From JALSHZ01 sp964614535 (lineage in GTDB: Bacteria > Pseudomonadota > Gammaproteobacteria > UWMA-0217): a stretch of DNA of 64,000 bases. A model generated the notes under the pieces. That model was not told the origin of the DNA, did not search any database, and saw only the letters and a program-made list of their open reading frames with translations. Positions 41,438-50,305 of this stretch are shown in pieces. Both the position numbers and the translations under genes were made by a program. Location: NCBI GenBank assembly GCA_964614535.1, contig CAZTOZ010000018.1:1-64000 (forward strand). The letters are read 5' to 3'. The first letter of the stretch is position 1, and every line of letters begins with the position of its first letter.

Positions 41438-44400
41438 TCAGTCCCGCCGCGATCCGCCCGCGCCGTCCGGTAACCGACGACATCCCGGCCCCCGAATCGT
41501 GCTGCGCCCGCCCGCCACCGGCACCACTTCGATCCGGGAGGGAATCCGCTCCTTCAACGCCCCGACGTGAGAGATGACACCGATCAGCTTGCCCTCCTGA
41601 TGGAGCCCGGCGAGTGTCGACAGCGCGGTCTCCAGCGCCTCCTCGTCCAGCGTGCCGAAGCCCTCGTCGAGAAAGAGTGAATCGACACGCACGTTGCGAC
41701 TCGCCATCCGCGACAGTCCGAGCGCCAACGCCAGGCTGACGATGAAGCTCTCGCCGCCGGAGAGGTTGCGCGTGGAGCGGATTTCACCCGCCTGGTAGTT
41801 GTCGACGACGTTGAGCTCCAGCGGTTGCCCGTCGTCCCGGATCAGCAGGTAGCGGTCGGTCATCTTCCGCAACTGGCGGTTGGCATGGCCGATCATGATT
41901 TCGAAGGTGAGGCCCTGGGCAAAGTTGCGGTATTTCTTGCCGTCGGCCGAACCGATCAGCCCGTGCAACAGATCCCAGCGCTCACACTCGCGGCGCTGGG
42001 CCTCGATCTCGCGCAAGCGCGCCTGGCGCTGCGCCCGCAGCACCGCCTGCTGCCGCAGCTCCGCCTCGACCGCCCCGATCCTCTGCTGAACCGCCTCCAG
42101 CTCGCGGCGGGTTGCGGCCAGTCGTTTCTCCAGCGTCTCCCGGTCGTCGTCGGTCAACGCCTCGGCACGCTTGGCCGCCAGTTGCGCCACCAGCGTCTCC
42201 CGCGTCGCCCGCAGCGCCGTCTTCTCGCGCTCCAGCGCCTGCACCCGCACCGCCAACGCATCGCGTTCGGCCGCCGGCAACCGCGCCGCGACGAACTCAG
42301 CCTCAGACCCGAAACCGGCGGCGTCGATGGCATCGGCCAATGCCGCCGTCTCGCCCTCCAGCCGGCGGCGACGTTCGGCGATACGCTGGTCCAGCACTTC
42401 GAGCCGACGCTGAAGCTGCAACCGCTCCTGCTCGACCTCGGCCCGGGCCTGGCGCGCCTGCGCCAACGCCTCGGCAGCCGCCGCCAGCCGCTGGTTCAGG
42501 CGCTGTTCCTCCGCCAGTGGATCGTCACCATCGAAACAGCCGCTACGCTCTGCCCGTAGCGCGGCGACCCCCTGCTGCCGTTGCCGCAGCACCTCATCGG
42601 CGTCACGCAGGGCCGCCTCGGCCTGCTCACATTGCTTGCGCTGCTGCGCCAATGCCGCCTGCAGGCGGGTGTCTTCGTTCTCCAGCCGCTGGCGCTCTTC
42701 ACAGCGCCGGCGCCACCGTTCGTGGCGGGCCGTCAATCCGTCGAGATGCTCATCGAGCCTCTCCCATCGAAGATCGACGCCGTGCTCACCCAGCGCCTGG
42801 ACGAGCGCCGTCCGGGCCTGGTCCCGGGCCTCCTCCAACCTGGACAGCGCGCCCTGCCGCTGCGCCTGGCGCTCGGCCGCCAGCCGCTGTTCGTGGCCAA
42901 TCTCCTGCAACTGCCGTTCGGCCTCGCGCTCGGCCCGACGCGCCGCATCCACCACCTCGCGCTGTCGCGCCAGTCGCTCGGCCAGTGCTTCGGCCCGCGT
43001 CACCGTCTCGCGGGCCCGGGCCAATTGCGATTGCAGCGTCTCACCGACCCGACACACGGTATCGGCCGTCGGCGTCCCGTCCGCCAACCCCAGTTCACCG
43101 GCCGCCCTATCGATCTCGCGTCGCCGCAAGCCAAGCTGTTCCCGCAGCGCCACCTGCTGCTGTTCCAGGTGGCTCGATTCGTTTTCCACCACCCCGCGCC
43201 GAATCTCCAGCGCCCCGATCCGGCCGCCGATGGCGTCACGCCGTTCCCGCGCCTGTTGCAGTTCACGCTCGGGCTCGTCGGGCAGCGCCTCCCCTTCCCC
43301 GGCCCAGGGGTGCTCCAGGGCACCACAGAGGGGGCAGGGCTCGCCGTCGGTGAGTTCATGGCGCAGCGATGCCAGCTCCCGCACCCGCTGCGCCAGCACC
43401 AGGTTCTTCTCCAACAGTGCCACCTCACGGTTGGCCGCCGCTTCCTCCGCCCGCAGCCGGGCGAGGTCGTCATCCAGCGCCGCGAGCGAAGCGGCCAGTT
43501 CGCGCCGTTGCCGCCGCACCGCCTCCAGCCGCTCTTGGTCCTCATCCCGGCCCCCGATCTCTCGCGCCAGCCGCTCCGCCATCCCGGCCTGCTCAGCCAA
43601 CGCCTGCACCCGCCGGTGCCAATCACCGATACGCTGACCGTCGAGCAGTCGATCGTGTTCGGCCTCGACACGCTCTGCTTCGGACTCCGCCTCCACCCGG
43701 TGCCGCGCCGCTTGCGACGCCCGGCGTGTCACCACCTCGATATCCGCCGTCAAGCCGGCCAGCGCGGTTCGTGCCGCCGCAAGCTGGTCGGCATGCGTCT
43801 CGATTTCGGCCTGCTGCTGCCGCAACGCGGCGGCTCGACTGCGCCAGTCGGCCAGCATTGCGCCCAGCGCCTCGTCGGCGGCGGTCTGCGCCAGCGCCTC
43901 TTGCACCTCGTCCAATGCCTGCCGGATCGTCGCCAGCGTCTCTTCCGTCTGCCGCCGAGCCTCGCTCGCCGCCGCCGCCTGTCTTCGGCGCTCGTCACGG
44001 GCCGATCCGGCATCGGCCAACGCCGCCACGGCGGTTTCGATACGAGCATCCAGCGCCTGCGCCTCGCGCAATCGCGGCAACCGGCTGCTCAGTTCCTCGC
44101 TGCACTCGGCCCATCGCGCCTCGGCCTCACGTTCGGTTTCGGCGGCCGCCTCGCCACGAACCGCCCACTGCGGCAGTGAAACGGCCAGCTCGTGCCGCTG
44201 CCGCTCATCCCGCTGCTGCTCGGCTCGCAACGCCTGCAACGCGGCGTAGTCGCCCTCCAGCTCCAGCGCCCGACGCGCCGCATCGAGGCGGGCGCGGTCA
44301 CCGGCCGCCTCGTCCCACTGTCGTTGCCATACCGCCAGCCGGCGCTCCGTGGCCTGCAGATCCCCGGCCAGCCGTTCGATCGCGTCGAGCCAGTCGAGCG

Positions 44401-45133
44401 CCTTGCGCGCCTCGGCCAGCCCCGCCTCCAGTGGTGCCGCCCGCGCCGTCGCCTGCGCCAGTTCCTGCTCCAGCGCGGCCAGGGCGTCGGGGGCCAGCAG
44501 GCGGATCTGGCCCAGCGTCTCCTCGAGCCCGGCGAGACGCGCCCGCTCCGCCGCGCGACGCTCGTGCACCGCCATCGAGATTCTGCTGTAGACGGCGGTA
44601 CCGGTGATCTGCTCCAGGATCGGCGCGCGCTCGTCGGGCGCGGCCTGCAGGAAAGCGGCAAAGCCGCCCTGCGCCAGCAGCATCGAACGGGTGAAACGGT
44701 CGAAATCCATCCCGGTGACCTGCTCGACCCGTGCCGCCACGTCACGAATCCTGGTCTCCAGCACCTTGCCCGTGTCGGCGTCGGCGATCTCGCGGCCGGG
44801 CGGCTGCAGGCGCCCGTCGGGGCGGCGCCCCGCCCTGTGCTGGCGCCAGTGGCAACGGTAGCGGCCGGCGGCGCTCTCGAACGTCACTTCGGCGAAGCAT
44901 TCGCCGGTCTGCCGGCTCATCAGCTCATTGCTGCTGTCGGAGATCCGCGCCAGCCGCGGGGTGCGGCCATAGAGCGCGAGGCAGATGGCGTCGAGGATCG
45001 TCGTCTTGCCGGCGCCGGTCGGGCCGGTGATGGCGAAGATGCCGTCGTCGAGATAGGCCGGATCGGTGAAGTCGATCGACCACTCACCGACGAGCGAGTT
45101 GAGGTTCTGGAAACGAAGCCCGAGGATACGCAC
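41438..45133 (-). CDS. sbcC: Exonuclease SbcCD, ATPase subunit SbcC
   Basis: SbcC with SbcD cleaves hairpins and DNA ends at stalled or palindromic DNA. The 1231-residue SMC-like protein has Walker A ITGPTGAGKTTILDAI (35-50) and two long coiled coils. The zinc hook is CPLCGALEHPW (C600, C603). The ABC signature NLSGGESFIVSLALALG and Walker B VDSLFLDEGFGTLD lie near the C-terminus. It is longer than E. coli SbcC (1048). The extra length is in the Ala/Arg/Glu-rich coiled coils. Confidence 0.97.
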   Translation of the reverse strand: MRILGLRFQNLNSLVGEWSIDFTDPAYLDDGIFAITGPTGAGKTTILDAICLALYGRTPRLARISDSSNELMSRQTGECFAEVTFESAAGRYRCHWRQHRAGRRPDGRLQPPGREIADADTGKVLETRIRDVAARVEQVTGMDFDRFTRSMLLAQGGFAAFLQAAPDERAPILEQITGTAVYSRISMAVHERRAAERARLAGLEETLGQIRLLAPDALAALEQELAQATARAAPLEAGLAEARKALDWLDAIERLAGDLQATERRLAVWQRQWDEAAGDRARLDAARRALELEGDYAALQALRAEQQRDERQRHELAVSLPQWAVRGEAAAETEREAEARWAECSEELSSRLPRLREAQALDARIETAVAALADAGSARDERRRQAAAASEARRQTEETLATIRQALDEVQEALAQTAADEALGAMLADWRSRAAALRQQQAEIETHADQLAAARTALAGLTADIEVVTRRASQAARHRVEAESEAERVEAEHDRLLDGQRIGDWHRRVQALAEQAGMAERLAREIGGRDEDQERLEAVRRQRRELAASLAALDDDLARLRAEEAAANREVALLEKNLVLAQRVRELASLRHELTDGEPCPLCGALEHPWAGEGEALPDEPERELQQARERRDAIGGRIGALEIRRGVVENESSHLEQQQVALREQLGLRRREIDRAAGELGLADGTPTADTVCRVGETLQSQLARARETVTRAEALAERLARQREVVDAARRAEREAERQLQEIGHEQRLAAERQAQRQGALSRLEEARDQARTALVQALGEHGVDLRWERLDEHLDGLTARHERWRRRCEERQRLENEDTRLQAALAQQRKQCEQAEAALRDADEVLRQRQQGVAALRAERSGCFDGDDPLAEEQRLNQRLAAAAEALAQARQARAEVEQERLQLQRRLEVLDQRIAERRRRLEGETAALADAIDAAGFGSEAEFVAARLPAAERDALAVRVQALEREKTALRATRETLVAQLAAKRAEALTDDDRETLEKRLAATRRELEAVQQRIGAVEAELRQQAVLRAQRQARLREIEAQRRECERWDLLHGLIGSADGKKYRNFAQGLTFEIMIGHANRQLRKMTDRYLLIRDDGQPLELNVVDNYQAGEIRSTRNLSGGESFIVSLALALGLSRMASRNVRVDSLFLDEGFGTLDEEALETALSTLAGLHQEGKLIGVISHVGALKERIPSRIEVVPVAGGRSTIRGPGCRRLPDGAGGSRRD

Positions 45134-45137
45134 GGCG

Positions 45138-46361
45138 CTACGGCTGCTCCCCCTCCAGCAGCGCCGTCACCACCTCGCGGTAGGCGCCTTCGAGCAACGC
45201 CCGTTGTGGCGCCGGCACCTCGTGGGCGTCGAGACAGCGCCGGAAGACGTCGTGGGGGTCGAGGTCGTCCAGCGTCTCCTCCTCACGAAGACGGCCGAGG
45301 ACGCGCTGGACGACACGATTGTTGCGGATACGCAGAATCTCCACGGCGCTGTCGGCCACGGCCTCCGCCAACCTCTCGCGCAGATCGGACAACAGCTCGG
45401 CGCCATCGTAGGTGACCTCCACCCAGACGCGTTCCCCCGTCGCCACCAGGGTCTCGATGGCAGCAGCCAGGGCTGGCCAGTCGCCCTCGATGCTGGCCAG
45501 ACGCCGGAATACCGGCACCTCGAGCTCGCGCACCACCGGCTCTCCGGTGCCAAATTCGATCAGGCAGACGGCCTTACGCTGTCCGGCCTCGCCGAAGCCC
45601 ATCGGCAGCGGCGAACCGCTATAGCGTTTCGTCTCGTCGCCACCGACCCGCTGAGGCTTGTGGAGATGACCCAGCGCCAGGTAGTCGAAACTGGCAGGAA
45701 AGACCGCGCCACTGACGTGAGCGAGTGAGCCGACATAGAGCTCGCGCACGCCATCGCCTTCGACCGTCTCCCCACCGGCGGCGAACAGATGCCCCATGCC
45801 GACGATCGGCAGCGGCCGATCCGCCTCCCGGCGGCGCCGCAACGCCACATCGGCCACGGCCTTATAGTGGCGCACGATGCCGTCCACCAGTTTCTGTGCC
45901 TTGTCGGTGACACTCTCCCCCGCTTCGACGGTGCGAATGTCACGATCACGCAGATAGGGCACGGCGCAGACGATCAGCGCCGGTGCTCCGCTGCAATCCC
46001 GCAGCAGCAGCACTTCATCGGCCGGATCGTCGCAGGCCTTGCCGACGACATGGACCGACAGGGCCGCCAGCAGCTCGCGCGGTGCTTCGAGGAAGCTGGG
46101 GGAATCGTGATTGCCGCCGATGACGACGACGTGCCGGCAACAACCGCCCGACACCCGGTGCAGAAAGCGGTAGTACTGCGACTGGGCGTGATTGGGTGGC
46201 GCGCTGGAGTCGAAGACATCGCCGGCCACCAGCAACACATCGACCTGCTCACGCTCGATCGTCTCCGCCAGCCAGTCGAGAAAGGCATCGAATTCGTCGT
46301 GGCGGCTGCGGCCGTAGAGGCGGCGGCCGAGATGCCAGTCGGCGCTGTGGAGAATCCTCAT
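45138..46361 (-). CDS. sbcD: Exonuclease SbcCD, nuclease subunit SbcD
   Basis: SbcD is the Mn-dependent phosphoesterase subunit of SbcCD. The 407-residue protein has the Mre11-type metal motifs MRILHSADWHLGR, LLVAGDVFDSS, VVVIGGNHDS, VGMGHLF and ALGHLHKPQ in order. The C-terminal part binds SbcC. The ATG at 46361 gives the universal start MRILHSADWHLG; longer in-frame readings extend into the preceding gene. sbcC follows after 4 bp. Confidence 0.97.
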   Translation of the reverse strand: MRILHSADWHLGRRLYGRSRHDEFDAFLDWLAETIEREQVDVLLVAGDVFDSSAPPNHAQSQYYRFLHRVSGGCCRHVVVIGGNHDSPSFLEAPRELLAALSVHVVGKACDDPADEVLLLRDCSGAPALIVCAVPYLRDRDIRTVEAGESVTDKAQKLVDGIVRHYKAVADVALRRRREADRPLPIVGMGHLFAAGGETVEGDGVRELYVGSLAHVSGAVFPASFDYLALGHLHKPQRVGGDETKRYSGSPLPMGFGEAGQRKAVCLIEFGTGEPVVRELEVPVFRRLASIEGDWPALAAAIETLVATGERVWVEVTYDGAELLSDLRERLAEAVADSAVEILRIRNNRVVQRVLGRLREEETLDDLDPHDVFRRCLDAHEVPAPQRALLEGAYREVVTALLEGEQP

Positions 46362-46380
46362 CGCCCCGGACCGGCGGGCG

Positions 46381-47169
46381 TCAATGTTGCGCCGCCGGCG
46401 CGCCGTTGGAGAAGACGTACCAGCGATACCAGTGGTAACCGAGCCATTCGTGAAGGGCGGTATAACTTTGTTCGAGAGCACGGGCATTGGGCAGCCAGCG
46501 CCAGTGGACCCCATCGCGCGCCAGCTGGGAGAGCCACGCCGTCGGCGCGGGCAGCGGCCGGACACCGAAGTACATGAAGCTCTCCACTGCCCGCGCCATG
46601 TGGTAATAGTGGGTGACCAGCACCGGTCGATGGTAGTTCTTCAGCAGCGGCGCCGTGAACTTGGCGTTCTCGAAGGTGCTGCCGGCGCGACCCTCGACGA
46701 TGACATGCTTGACGCCGAGCGCGGTTTTCAGGAACTGCGCCCCGGCATGGCCGCCGCTGCGTCTTTCCTTCCGGCTCCGCCCCTCGGTGACGATGACCGG
46801 CAGATCACCGTTTCGCCGCGAGAGCCAGGCGGCATAGACCAGGCGCTGCACCATCGCCGGGGCCGGCTCGCTGTCGATACCATACTCGCCGCCACCACGA
46901 AGATGACCACCACCGAGCACGACGATGACGTCGGCATCCGGCGGCAACGCCTCCAACGCCGGAAAGTCGTCCTGAAAACGGTCGAGCAGCCATTGACTGA
47001 CGACCGGCGTGCTCAACAGCCAGGTGGCCGCCAGCGCCAGTGTGAACAGCCGAGAGAAGACGCGGGGGCGGATCGTCACCAGCAGTCTGATCAGCAGCCC
47101 GACCCAGATGATCAGCCCCGGCGGCAGCAACAGCAGCTCGACGACGCGCATCACTTCATTGCCGTTCAT
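46381..47169 (-). CDS. ElyC/SanA/YdcF family membrane protein (DUF218)
   Basis: This 262-residue inner-membrane protein has two N-terminal membrane helices (about 10-30 and 38-58) and a DUF218 domain with VIVVLGGGHLRGG, ERLVYAAW-like helix, VIVTEGRS, and VTHYYHMARAVESF. It matches ElyC, which affects peptidoglycan and undecaprenyl phosphate metabolism at low temperature in E. coli. The start overlaps the lipA stop by 4 bp, and a second ATG at 47151 is possible. Confidence 0.88.
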   Translation of the reverse strand: MNGNEVMRVVELLLLPPGLIIWVGLLIRLLVTIRPRVFSRLFTLALAATWLLSTPVVSQWLLDRFQDDFPALEALPPDADVIVVLGGGHLRGGGEYGIDSEPAPAMVQRLVYAAWLSRRNGDLPVIVTEGRSRKERRSGGHAGAQFLKTALGVKHVIVEGRAGSTFENAKFTAPLLKNYHRPVLVTHYYHMARAVESFMYFGVRPLPAPTAWLSQLARDGVHWRWLPNARALEQSYTALHEWLGYHWYRWYVFSNGAPAAQH

Positions 47170-48125
47170 TCGCCCAAGCTCCCGGCCGCTTGCCGATCGG
47201 CGTGGTAGGAGGAGCGCACCATCGGCCCGCTGGCCACGTGCCGGAACCCCATGCGGCGGCCCACCTCGGCCAGCCGGTCGAACTCCGCCGGCAGCACATA
47301 GCGGCTCACCGGCAGATGGTGGCGGGTGGGCTGAAGGTATTGGCCCAGCGTCAGCATGTCGCAGTCATGGGCCCGCAGATCGGCCATCACCGCCTCGACC
47401 TCGTCGATCTCCTCGCCAAGCCCCAGCATCAGCCCCGATTTGGTCGGCACCGACGGATGGCGGGCCTTGAATGCCTTGAGCAGTGCCAGCGACCAGGCGT
47501 AGTCGGCACCGGGGCGAGCCTGTCGGTAGAGCCGCGGCACCGTCTCCAGATTGTGGTTGAAGACGTCGGGGACTGCTTCGTCGAACTGCGCCAGCGCCAC
47601 CTCCATCCGGCCGCGGAAATCGGGCACCAGCACCTCGATCCGCGTCGCCGGATTGCGCTGGCGCACCGCCTCGATGCAGGCGGCGAAATGACCGGCGCCA
47701 CCATCGCGCAGGTCGTCCCGGTCCACCGAGGTGATGACGACGTAGCGCAATCCCATCGCCTCGATGGTCTGGGCCAGATGCGCGGGCTCGCCGGGGTCCA
47801 GCGGTTCGGGGCGGCCATGGGAGACGTCACAGAACGGACAGCGGCGGGTGCAGATGTCCCCCATGATCATGAAGGTGGCGGTGCCGTGGCTGAAGCACTC
47901 GTTGAGATTGGGGCAGGTGGCCTCCTCACAGACGGTATGCAGGCGATTGGCCCGCAACGTCCGTTTGAGCGCGTCGACACGGCGGCCCACCGGCGCCTTG
48001 ACGCGGATCCACGGCGGCTTGCGCGCCGGTTTGTCGGTCGGCGCGACCTTCACCGGGATGCGCGCCACCTTGTCGGCGCCGCGCTGCCGCGTCCCCCTGA
48101 CCACTCTGGTTTTGTTCGCTGTCAT
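47166..48125 (-). CDS. lipA: Lipoyl synthase LipA
   Basis: LipA inserts two sulfur atoms into octanoyl-protein to make lipoate. The 319-residue radical-SAM enzyme has the auxiliary cluster motif CEEATCPNLNEC and the radical-SAM cluster motif CTRRCPFCDV. The C-terminal serine of the auxiliary cluster is in GPMVRSSYHAD. The first 45 residues are basic and variable. The ATG at 48125 is chosen; an upstream in-frame ATG at 48221 enters the promoter region. It heads lipA-elyC-sbcD-sbcC. Confidence 0.97.
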   Translation of the reverse strand: MTANKTRVVRGTRQRGADKVARIPVKVAPTDKPARKPPWIRVKAPVGRRVDALKRTLRANRLHTVCEEATCPNLNECFSHGTATFMIMGDICTRRCPFCDVSHGRPEPLDPGEPAHLAQTIEAMGLRYVVITSVDRDDLRDGGAGHFAACIEAVRQRNPATRIEVLVPDFRGRMEVALAQFDEAVPDVFNHNLETVPRLYRQARPGADYAWSLALLKAFKARHPSVPTKSGLMLGLGEEIDEVEAVMADLRAHDCDMLTLGQYLQPTRHHLPVSRYVLPAEFDRLAEVGRRMGFRHVASGPMVRSSYHADRQAAGSLGE

Positions 48126-48343
48126 GGAGCGGCATTGTACCCGATCTCCGGCGCTTCGCCGCCCCGGGCGCCGACTACCTACTTTGTGATATTGGAACGA
48201 CACCACCCGTTCGGCTACCATCGGGCGTCAATTTATTCACGTGGCATTCGGAGCCTTGCGGTTGCAAGCCTGTTGAACGGCGGTTCCACGCACTTCCGTT
48301 TGCCACAGGCTTCTCAACCATCAAAACGCAAAGGTACTGGATT

Positions 48344-48667
48344 ATGTCGCTGCTAGACTCAGTTGAAAGAACAGAAAACGGCTACCTGGTCAACGCCGCC
48401 GACTGGAACGAAGAGATTGCGGCGGAGCTTTTCGCGGAAGAAGGCATCGAGCCGACCGAGAAACACTGGGACGTGGTGCGCTATGTCCGCGAGCAGACGC
48501 TGGAAGGCAACGAGCCGAACGAGCGCCAGATCCTCAAGGCGATGCAGAAGAAGTGGGGCTACAAGCCGACCACCAAGGAGATGTATGAGCTGTTCCCGCT
48601 GATGCCCTCCAAGCAGGGGCTGAAAATCGGCGGTTGTCCGCAGAGCACGCGCAAGGGCGGCTACTGA
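48344..48667 (+). CDS. TusE/DsrC/DsvC family sulfur-relay protein lacking the canonical C-terminal cysteines
   Basis: DsrC-family proteins carry or sense sulfane sulfur on C-terminal cysteines. This 107-residue protein has the family body: TENGYLVNAADWNEEIAAEL, TEKHWDVVRYVRE, NERQILKAMQKK and LFPLMPSKQGLK. The C-terminal arm reads KIGGCPQSTRKGGY. True DsrC has Cys in the KQAC position and a penultimate Cys in PKPTGC; both are absent here, and a single Cys (C98) lies where family members have Leu. It may thus be a regulatory relative. It stands alone, divergent from lipA. Confidence 0.9.
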   Translation: MSLLDSVERTENGYLVNAADWNEEIAAELFAEEGIEPTEKHWDVVRYVREQTLEGNEPNERQILKAMQKKWGYKPTTKEMYELFPLMPSKQGLKIGGCPQSTRKGGY

Positions 48668-48695
48668 GCAAAAATCGATTCCGCGATACCCCACC

Positions 48696-48725
48696 GATGG
48701 CGCCTCCGGGCGCCATCGCCGTCTT
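48696..48725 (+). terminator. Probable terminator of the DsrC-like gene
   Basis: GATGGCGCC and GGCGCCATC form a perfect 9-bp stem with a TCCG tetraloop, followed by GCCGTCTTT. It starts 28 bp after the stop codon. The T-run is short, so termination may be partial. Confidence 0.65.
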
Positions 48726-48751
48726 TCCACCGCCCACACCCAATGGCCGGT

Positions 48752-49309
48752 TCACGGCCGAATGTCGTGCTCCAACGCATAACGGAACAGCGCCACCAGA
48801 CTCATCGAGTCGGTGATCTCACCGCGCAGCGCCATCGCCAGCGCCGCCTCCAGCGGCAGCTTTCGCACCACGATGTCCTCCGTCTCCTCGAACATCGTCT
48901 CCCCCTCCTCGAGACCGGTGGCCAGATAGATGAACCCCTCCTCATCGGTCACCGAATTGGAAGTGTGCAAGCGGCACAACAGCTCGATGCGTTCGGCCGC
49001 AAGCCCCGTCTCCTCCTTCAGCTCACGCCGGGCGGTGACCTCCGGCGCCTCCCCTTCGGGTGAGCCACCCTCCGGAATCTCCCACGACCAGGCATCGAGC
49101 GTGTAGCGATGCTGCCCCACCAGCCAGGTGTTGCCGAACTCATCGAGCGGAAGAATGCCCACGGCCTGGTTACGGAAACACACCTTGCCGTAGGTACAGG
49201 GGCTGCCGGCGGGATTGATGGCGTCGTGCTCCTCCAGCCGCAGCCAGGGGTTTTCGTATATGGTGCGGGTGCCCAGCGTTTGCCAGGGATTGGTGCGCTT
49301 CTCGTTCAT
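48752..49309 (-). CDS. Nudix hydrolase (ADP-ribose pyrophosphatase-like)
   Basis: This 185-residue protein has the Nudix box GGSPEGEAPEVTARRELKEE (about residues 80-99), preceded by DAWSWEIPE and followed by an acidic loop, as in NudF/ADP-ribose pyrophosphatases. The N-terminal dimerisation strand TRTIYENPWLRLEEHD is also typical. Likely substrates are ADP-ribose or related sugar nucleotides. The ATG at 49309 is chosen. A TACAAT box lies upstream on the same strand near 49344-49349. Confidence 0.9.
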   Translation of the reverse strand: MNEKRTNPWQTLGTRTIYENPWLRLEEHDAINPAGSPCTYGKVCFRNQAVGILPLDEFGNTWLVGQHRYTLDAWSWEIPEGGSPEGEAPEVTARRELKEETGLAAERIELLCRLHTSNSVTDEEGFIYLATGLEEGETMFEETEDIVVRKLPLEAALAMALRGEITDSMSLVALFRYALEHDIRP

Positions 49310-49681
49310 GCAACTGATCTTCCGATGCTCCGGCCGGCCATTGTAGCGGGAAGGGGCACGGGGAGGACAGCAGACGCGGCTGCGGTCGCACAAGCACAGC
49401 AACGCCCCCGAAAGCGATCACGAAAAACGTAAAAAGGTCCCCTGCCTGACGACAGGGGACAAGTCTCAACAACCAACGCCTGAGAATCTCTTTGCCACCC
49501 CGTTGGCATGGGTGGAAAATGCCATTTCATTCACTGCCCCGGTTCTTGCCGGACCTCTCCGCTTCCGGGCGAGTTATGCCTGCAGCACCACGGGCCTCCC
49601 TGCCCTCGAACCTGCCCCCGGTTGATATTCAACCCTGCATGGCGGTATGCCTTTGTCCCGGGTTCTTGGGAAATATTCGGG
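49310..49681. other. Intergenic region between the Nudix and CAP genes
   Basis: No gene is visible in these 372 bp. The part next to the Nudix gene would carry its promoter. An intrinsic terminator facing left lies at 49430-49460. The 200 bp between that terminator and the CAP gene stop would be a long 3' untranslated region rich in inverted G/C segments. A repeat half-site sits at 49663-49685. I compared it with c-di-GMP and TPP riboswitch cores and found no match. Confidence 0.5.
49430..49460 (-). terminator. Rho-independent terminator downstream of the CAP lipoprotein gene
   Basis: On the minus strand, GTCCCCTG pairs with CAGGGGAC (8 bp, 8-base loop), followed by CCTTTTTACG. The nearest upstream gene on this strand ends at 49682, 222 bp away. 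Confidence 0.8.
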
Positions 49682-49685
49682 CTAG
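49663..49685 (+). repeat. Repeat half-site, copy 1
   Basis: TTCTTGGGAAATATTCGGGC plus TAG agrees at 19 of 23 bases with the segment at 50847-50869, in the same orientation. Its CTA forms the TAG stop codon of the CAP gene on the minus strand. The two copies flank the CAP gene. Confidence 0.6.
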
Positions 49686-50305
49686 AACTGCGTGCCGAAG
49701 AGCTGCGTCCAGTAGTGGTGGTACTCGGCCTCGGTAAAGAAGGTCGAGGCGGCACCGAACTCCTCGTATTTTTCCCCCATGATATTGCGGCAGTGCCCCG
49801 GGCTGTCCAGCAGCGCCTCCATCGCCTCTTTCGGTTCGATGAAACCCGCCGCCAGGTTCTCACCATAGGTCGACCAGTTGTAGCCGACCCGGTCGAGCCG
49901 TGAACCCGCTTTCAAGCCATCGGAACCTTCGTGGGCGAAAAAATTGTTGGAGACCATGTCCGCGTTGTGGATCTCACCGGCCTTGACCAAGGTGCAGTTC
50001 CAGGTCAGCGGCGCCACCGGCGGGTAGTATTTGTCCCCGCAATAGCGCCCCTCGGCACGGGCGGCATTCACCAGCTCCAGCATCTCGCGCTGCAGCTCCG
50101 AGACGTCGCACTTGGCGGTTTCCAGTGAACGGGAAATGATATTGAGCTCGGCCTCGCTGATCGGGCGCGCCTTTCCGTTGGACTCGACCGCATTGTCCAC
50201 CCCGCCCTGAGCACCCTGATCGGAGGCTTCGGGGACACATGCCGCATTGAGAAGGGAGAGACCACAAAAGAGACCGACAGCACCGATTTTTTTTATTGTT
50301 TTCAT
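49682..50305 (-). CDS. CAP/SCP-domain lipoprotein
   Basis: This 207-residue precursor has a lipoprotein signal peptide: basic start, hydrophobic core and lipobox LLNAAC with acylated C23. After a Gly/Asp/Glu-rich linker, the CAP domain (about 70-205) has LELVNAARAEGRYC, LTWNCTLVKAGEIHNADM, FFAHEGSDG, YGENLAAG and LLDSPGHCRNIM. The H-E-E-H-like residues of the CAP pocket are mostly present. Two cysteine pairs may form disulfides. Bacterial CAP proteins are secreted or envelope proteins of mostly unknown role. Its leader is AAC/AAT-rich. It is monocistronic. Confidence 0.9.
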   Translation of the reverse strand: MKTIKKIGAVGLFCGLSLLNAACVPEASDQGAQGGVDNAVESNGKARPISEAELNIISRSLETAKCDVSELQREMLELVNAARAEGRYCGDKYYPPVAPLTWNCTLVKAGEIHNADMVSNNFFAHEGSDGLKAGSRLDRVGYNWSTYGENLAAGFIEPKEAMEALLDSPGHCRNIMGEKYEEFGAASTFFTEAEYHHYWTQLFGTQF

